Assembly: GCA_938002625.1 (NCBI GenBank)
Contig: CALLAD010000030.1
Coordinates: 1-6,429 of the forward strand
Direction: 5' to 3'
Length of the DNA: 6,429 nucleotides
Source: an uncultured Aquificaceae bacterium
GTDB lineage: Bacteria; Aquificota; Aquificia; Aquificales; Aquificaceae
A model generated the notes under the pieces. That model made no database searches. It was given only the letters and a program-made list of their open reading frames with translations, and was not told the DNA's origin. Below, in pieces: positions 4,966 to 6,429 of this stretch. The translations under genes were made by a program, and so were the position numbers. Each line of letters begins with the position of its first letter. Position 1 is the stretch's first letter.

Positions 4966-5451
4966 ATGCTTGTAAGAAAGGCTAAACTAAAGGATGTGCC
5001 CCAAATATACGAGCTTATAAACCAGTATGCAAAAGATGGTATATTACTCCCAAGAAGTCTTAACTCCCTTTATGAGAGCATAAGGGAATTTTGGGTATGC
5101 GAGGAAGAGGGAGAGATAATAGGGTGTGCAAGTCTTCATATAGTTTGGGAAGATTTGGCAGAAATAAAAAGCCTTGCCGTAAAAAAGGATTATAGGGGAA
5201 GGGGTATAGGTACCCTTTTGGTAGAGGCTTGCCTAAGGGAGGCCAAGGAGCTTGGCGTTAAGAGGGTTTTTGTACTTACTTATGCTCAAGAATTTTTTAG
5301 CAAGTTTAGCTTTGAAGAAGTTGAAAAATCAAAGCTGCCCCATAAGGTATTGGGTGAATGTATACACTGCGTAAAATTTCCTTCTTGTGATGAAGTAGCC
5401 ATGTGGGTAGATTTACAAGAAGTTAGATTAAAAGAGTATGGTGAAGTTTAG
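4966..5451 (+). CDS. argA: ArgA-type GNAT N-acetyltransferase (N-acetylglutamate synthase, short form)
   Basis: A 161-residue single-domain GNAT enzyme of the short ArgA type (no amino-acid-kinase domain), which transfers acetyl from acetyl-CoA to glutamate as the first step of arginine synthesis. Visible marks: RKAKLKDVPQIYELINQYA at the N-terminus, LLPRSLNSLYE, GCASLHIVWEDLAEIKSLAV (beta4 with the WEDLAEI signature of this subgroup), the acetyl-CoA loop YRGRGIG (76-82), then FFSKFSFEEVEKSKLPHKVLGECIHC. Three cysteines C132, C135 and C141 (CIHCVKFPSC) close the domain, as is usual in this subgroup. I chose ATG 4966 over the in-frame GTG at 4924, which lies inside the preceding gene and adds residues not seen in the family. 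No other arg gene is in the window. The 3' end overlaps polA by 14 nt. The acetyltransferase fold is certain; the glutamate substrate rests on remembered subgroup motifs. Confidence 0.85.
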   Translation: MLVRKAKLKDVPQIYELINQYAKDGILLPRSLNSLYESIREFWVCEEEGEIIGCASLHIVWEDLAEIKSLAVKKDYRGRGIGTLLVEACLREAKELGVKRVFVLTYAQEFFSKFSFEEVEKSKLPHKVLGECIHCVKFPSCDEVAMWVDLQEVRLKEYGEV

Positions 5452-6429
5452 CTATATAACTTCAAAGGAGAAGCTTGGTAGAGTCTACGAACACCTAAAG
5501 GATGAGCCTTATGTTTTTATTGATACGGAGGTTTCCGGAGATAGAATAAGGCTTGTACAATTAGGCGGTAAAGAGGATATATTCCTCCTTGACCTCTTTG
5601 ACTTAGGAGAAGAAGGCCTTTTATTCGTAAAAAATCTTCTATCCAATAAAGGTATAGTAGGGCATAATCTCAAGTTTGACCTTAAATACCTTTATAAATA
5701 CAAAATAGAACCCTATGCGGTTTTTGATACAATGATAGCGAGCCAGCTCCTCGGTAACACGGACAAGCATTCCCTTCAGAAGGTTGCCATGCATTATCTT
5801 GGACAAGTTTTGGATAAGAGCCTACAAGCTTCCAATTGGGGTCAACCTTTTCTTGGAAAGGATCAGCTTGAATATGCCGCCTTGGATGTTAAGATTGTAA
5901 GGGATCTTTTTTACTTATTTCTTGAAAAACTCAATCAAACGCCACATATTGAAGAAATTCTTCTAAAAACAAGAACTTCAAAGGTCTTTGGTCTTAAAAA
6001 TCCAGTGGCTATAATAGAAATGGCCTTTGTTCAAGAGGTTGCAAAGCTTGAACTAAGGGGTATACCAGTAGATAGAGAGGAGTTGGAAAAAAGGCTAAGG
6101 GAAGAGGAAAAAAAGCTTCAGAAGAAAGTAATGGATTTTTCCATAAAGTACAGAATAGATCCCATGTCTCCCAAACAAATAGGTGAAGTACTGGTAAAAA
6201 AGTATGGCTTAGACCTTCCAAGGACGGAAAAGGGAAATATATCCACCGATGATAAGGCTCTTTCAGAATATGCTTCTCATCCCGTGGTAGGGGAAATACT
6301 GGAAATAAGAGCAATGAAAAAAAACATTGAAAAACTTCAAGAAATCAAAAATGCCTCAAAGGACAATAGAGTATATCCAGAGTTTAAACAGATTGGAGCG
6401 ATAACTGGTAGAATGGCAAGCATGAACCC
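5438..6429 (+). CDS. polA: DNA polymerase I with 3'-5' exonuclease domain, 3' partial
   Basis: The frame is open from ATG 5438 to the window end (330 full codons). The 3'-5' proofreading domain comes directly at the N-terminus, with no 5'-3' nuclease domain before it: Exo I FIDTEVSGDRIRLVQLG (D29, E31), Exo II GHNLKFDLKYL (N77, D81), Exo III EYAALDVKIV (Y146, D150). All four carboxylates are present, so proofreading should be active. The polymerase part begins around residue 200 with AFVQEVAKLELRGIPVDREEL and KKVMDFSIKYRIDPMSPKQIGEVL (thumb region), and the window stops inside motif ITGRMASMNP (T323-R325). The layout matches the roughly 570-residue Aquifex polymerase, which is used in replication and repair DNA synthesis. 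It starts 14 nt inside the acetyltransferase gene in another frame with no clear Shine-Dalgarno, implying coupling. GTG at 5441 is a possible alternative start one codon later. Confidence 0.95.
   Translation, partial: MVKFSYITSKEKLGRVYEHLKDEPYVFIDTEVSGDRIRLVQLGGKEDIFLLDLFDLGEEGLLFVKNLLSNKGIVGHNLKFDLKYLYKYKIEPYAVFDTMIASQLLGNTDKHSLQKVAMHYLGQVLDKSLQASNWGQPFLGKDQLEYAALDVKIVRDLFYLFLEKLNQTPHIEEILLKTRTSKVFGLKNPVAIIEMAFVQEVAKLELRGIPVDREELEKRLREEEKKLQKKVMDFSIKYRIDPMSPKQIGEVLVKKYGLDLPRTEKGNISTDDKALSEYASHPVVGEILEIRAMKKNIEKLQEIKNASKDNRVYPEFKQIGAITGRMASMN

Noticed and set aside
6009..6314. 101-codon open frame on the minus strand
   Set aside because: It is antisense to the polA thumb region; the Phe/Pro/Leu-rich product is a shadow of Lys/Glu codons on the coding strand.

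Overview
The window is AT-rich, gene-dense bacterial DNA with every supported gene on the + strand. Several traits point to a thermophilic member of the Aquificales (Hydrogenobacter/Thermocrinis/Aquifex-like): almost exclusive AGA/AGG arginine and frequent ATA isoleucine codons, Lys/Glu-rich proteins, tightly packed or overlapping genes, a tryptophanyl-tRNA synthetase with a four-cysteine metal motif and an extra internal block, and a compact family A DNA polymerase with its own proofreading domain. The species assignment is inference; no marker RNA is present.

Layout. (1) 1-893: 3' part of a gene whose C-terminal domain resembles the epsilon (CdhB) subunit of CO dehydrogenase/acetyl-CoA synthase; its start lies before the window. 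(2) 966-2024: a DegT/DnrJ/EryC1/StrS-type PLP aminotransferase behind its own promoter-like element and a 14-bp palindrome. (3) 2126-4564: a probable three-gene unit of trpS, a membrane-associated PHP-family metallohydrolase (4-nt ATGA overlap) and a 77-residue protein of unknown function with a clear Shine-Dalgarno. (4) 4602-6429: a QueD/PTPS-family protein lacking the canonical catalytic Cys and His, an ArgA-type acetyltransferase, and the 5' part of polA (14-nt overlap), which runs off the window end.

The most striking non-coding signal is a nearly identical promoter block (TAAGTATG-N-TTTAATATT, preceded by AGCTC) just upstream of both trpS and the queD-like gene. The -10-like element ends only 4-7 nt before the ATG and no Shine-Dalgarno is visible, so these transcripts probably start at or next to the initiation codon (leaderless). 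The aminotransferase gene has the same geometry with TATACT. Within the trpS unit, by contrast, the 77-residue gene has a normal ribosome binding site. The genes have mixed housekeeping roles (translation, pterin chemistry, arginine synthesis, replication), as is common in Aquificales, where gene order says little about pathway.

No tRNA, rRNA, CRISPR array, insertion sequence or convincing intrinsic terminator was found. There is no gene-free stretch over about 100 bases.
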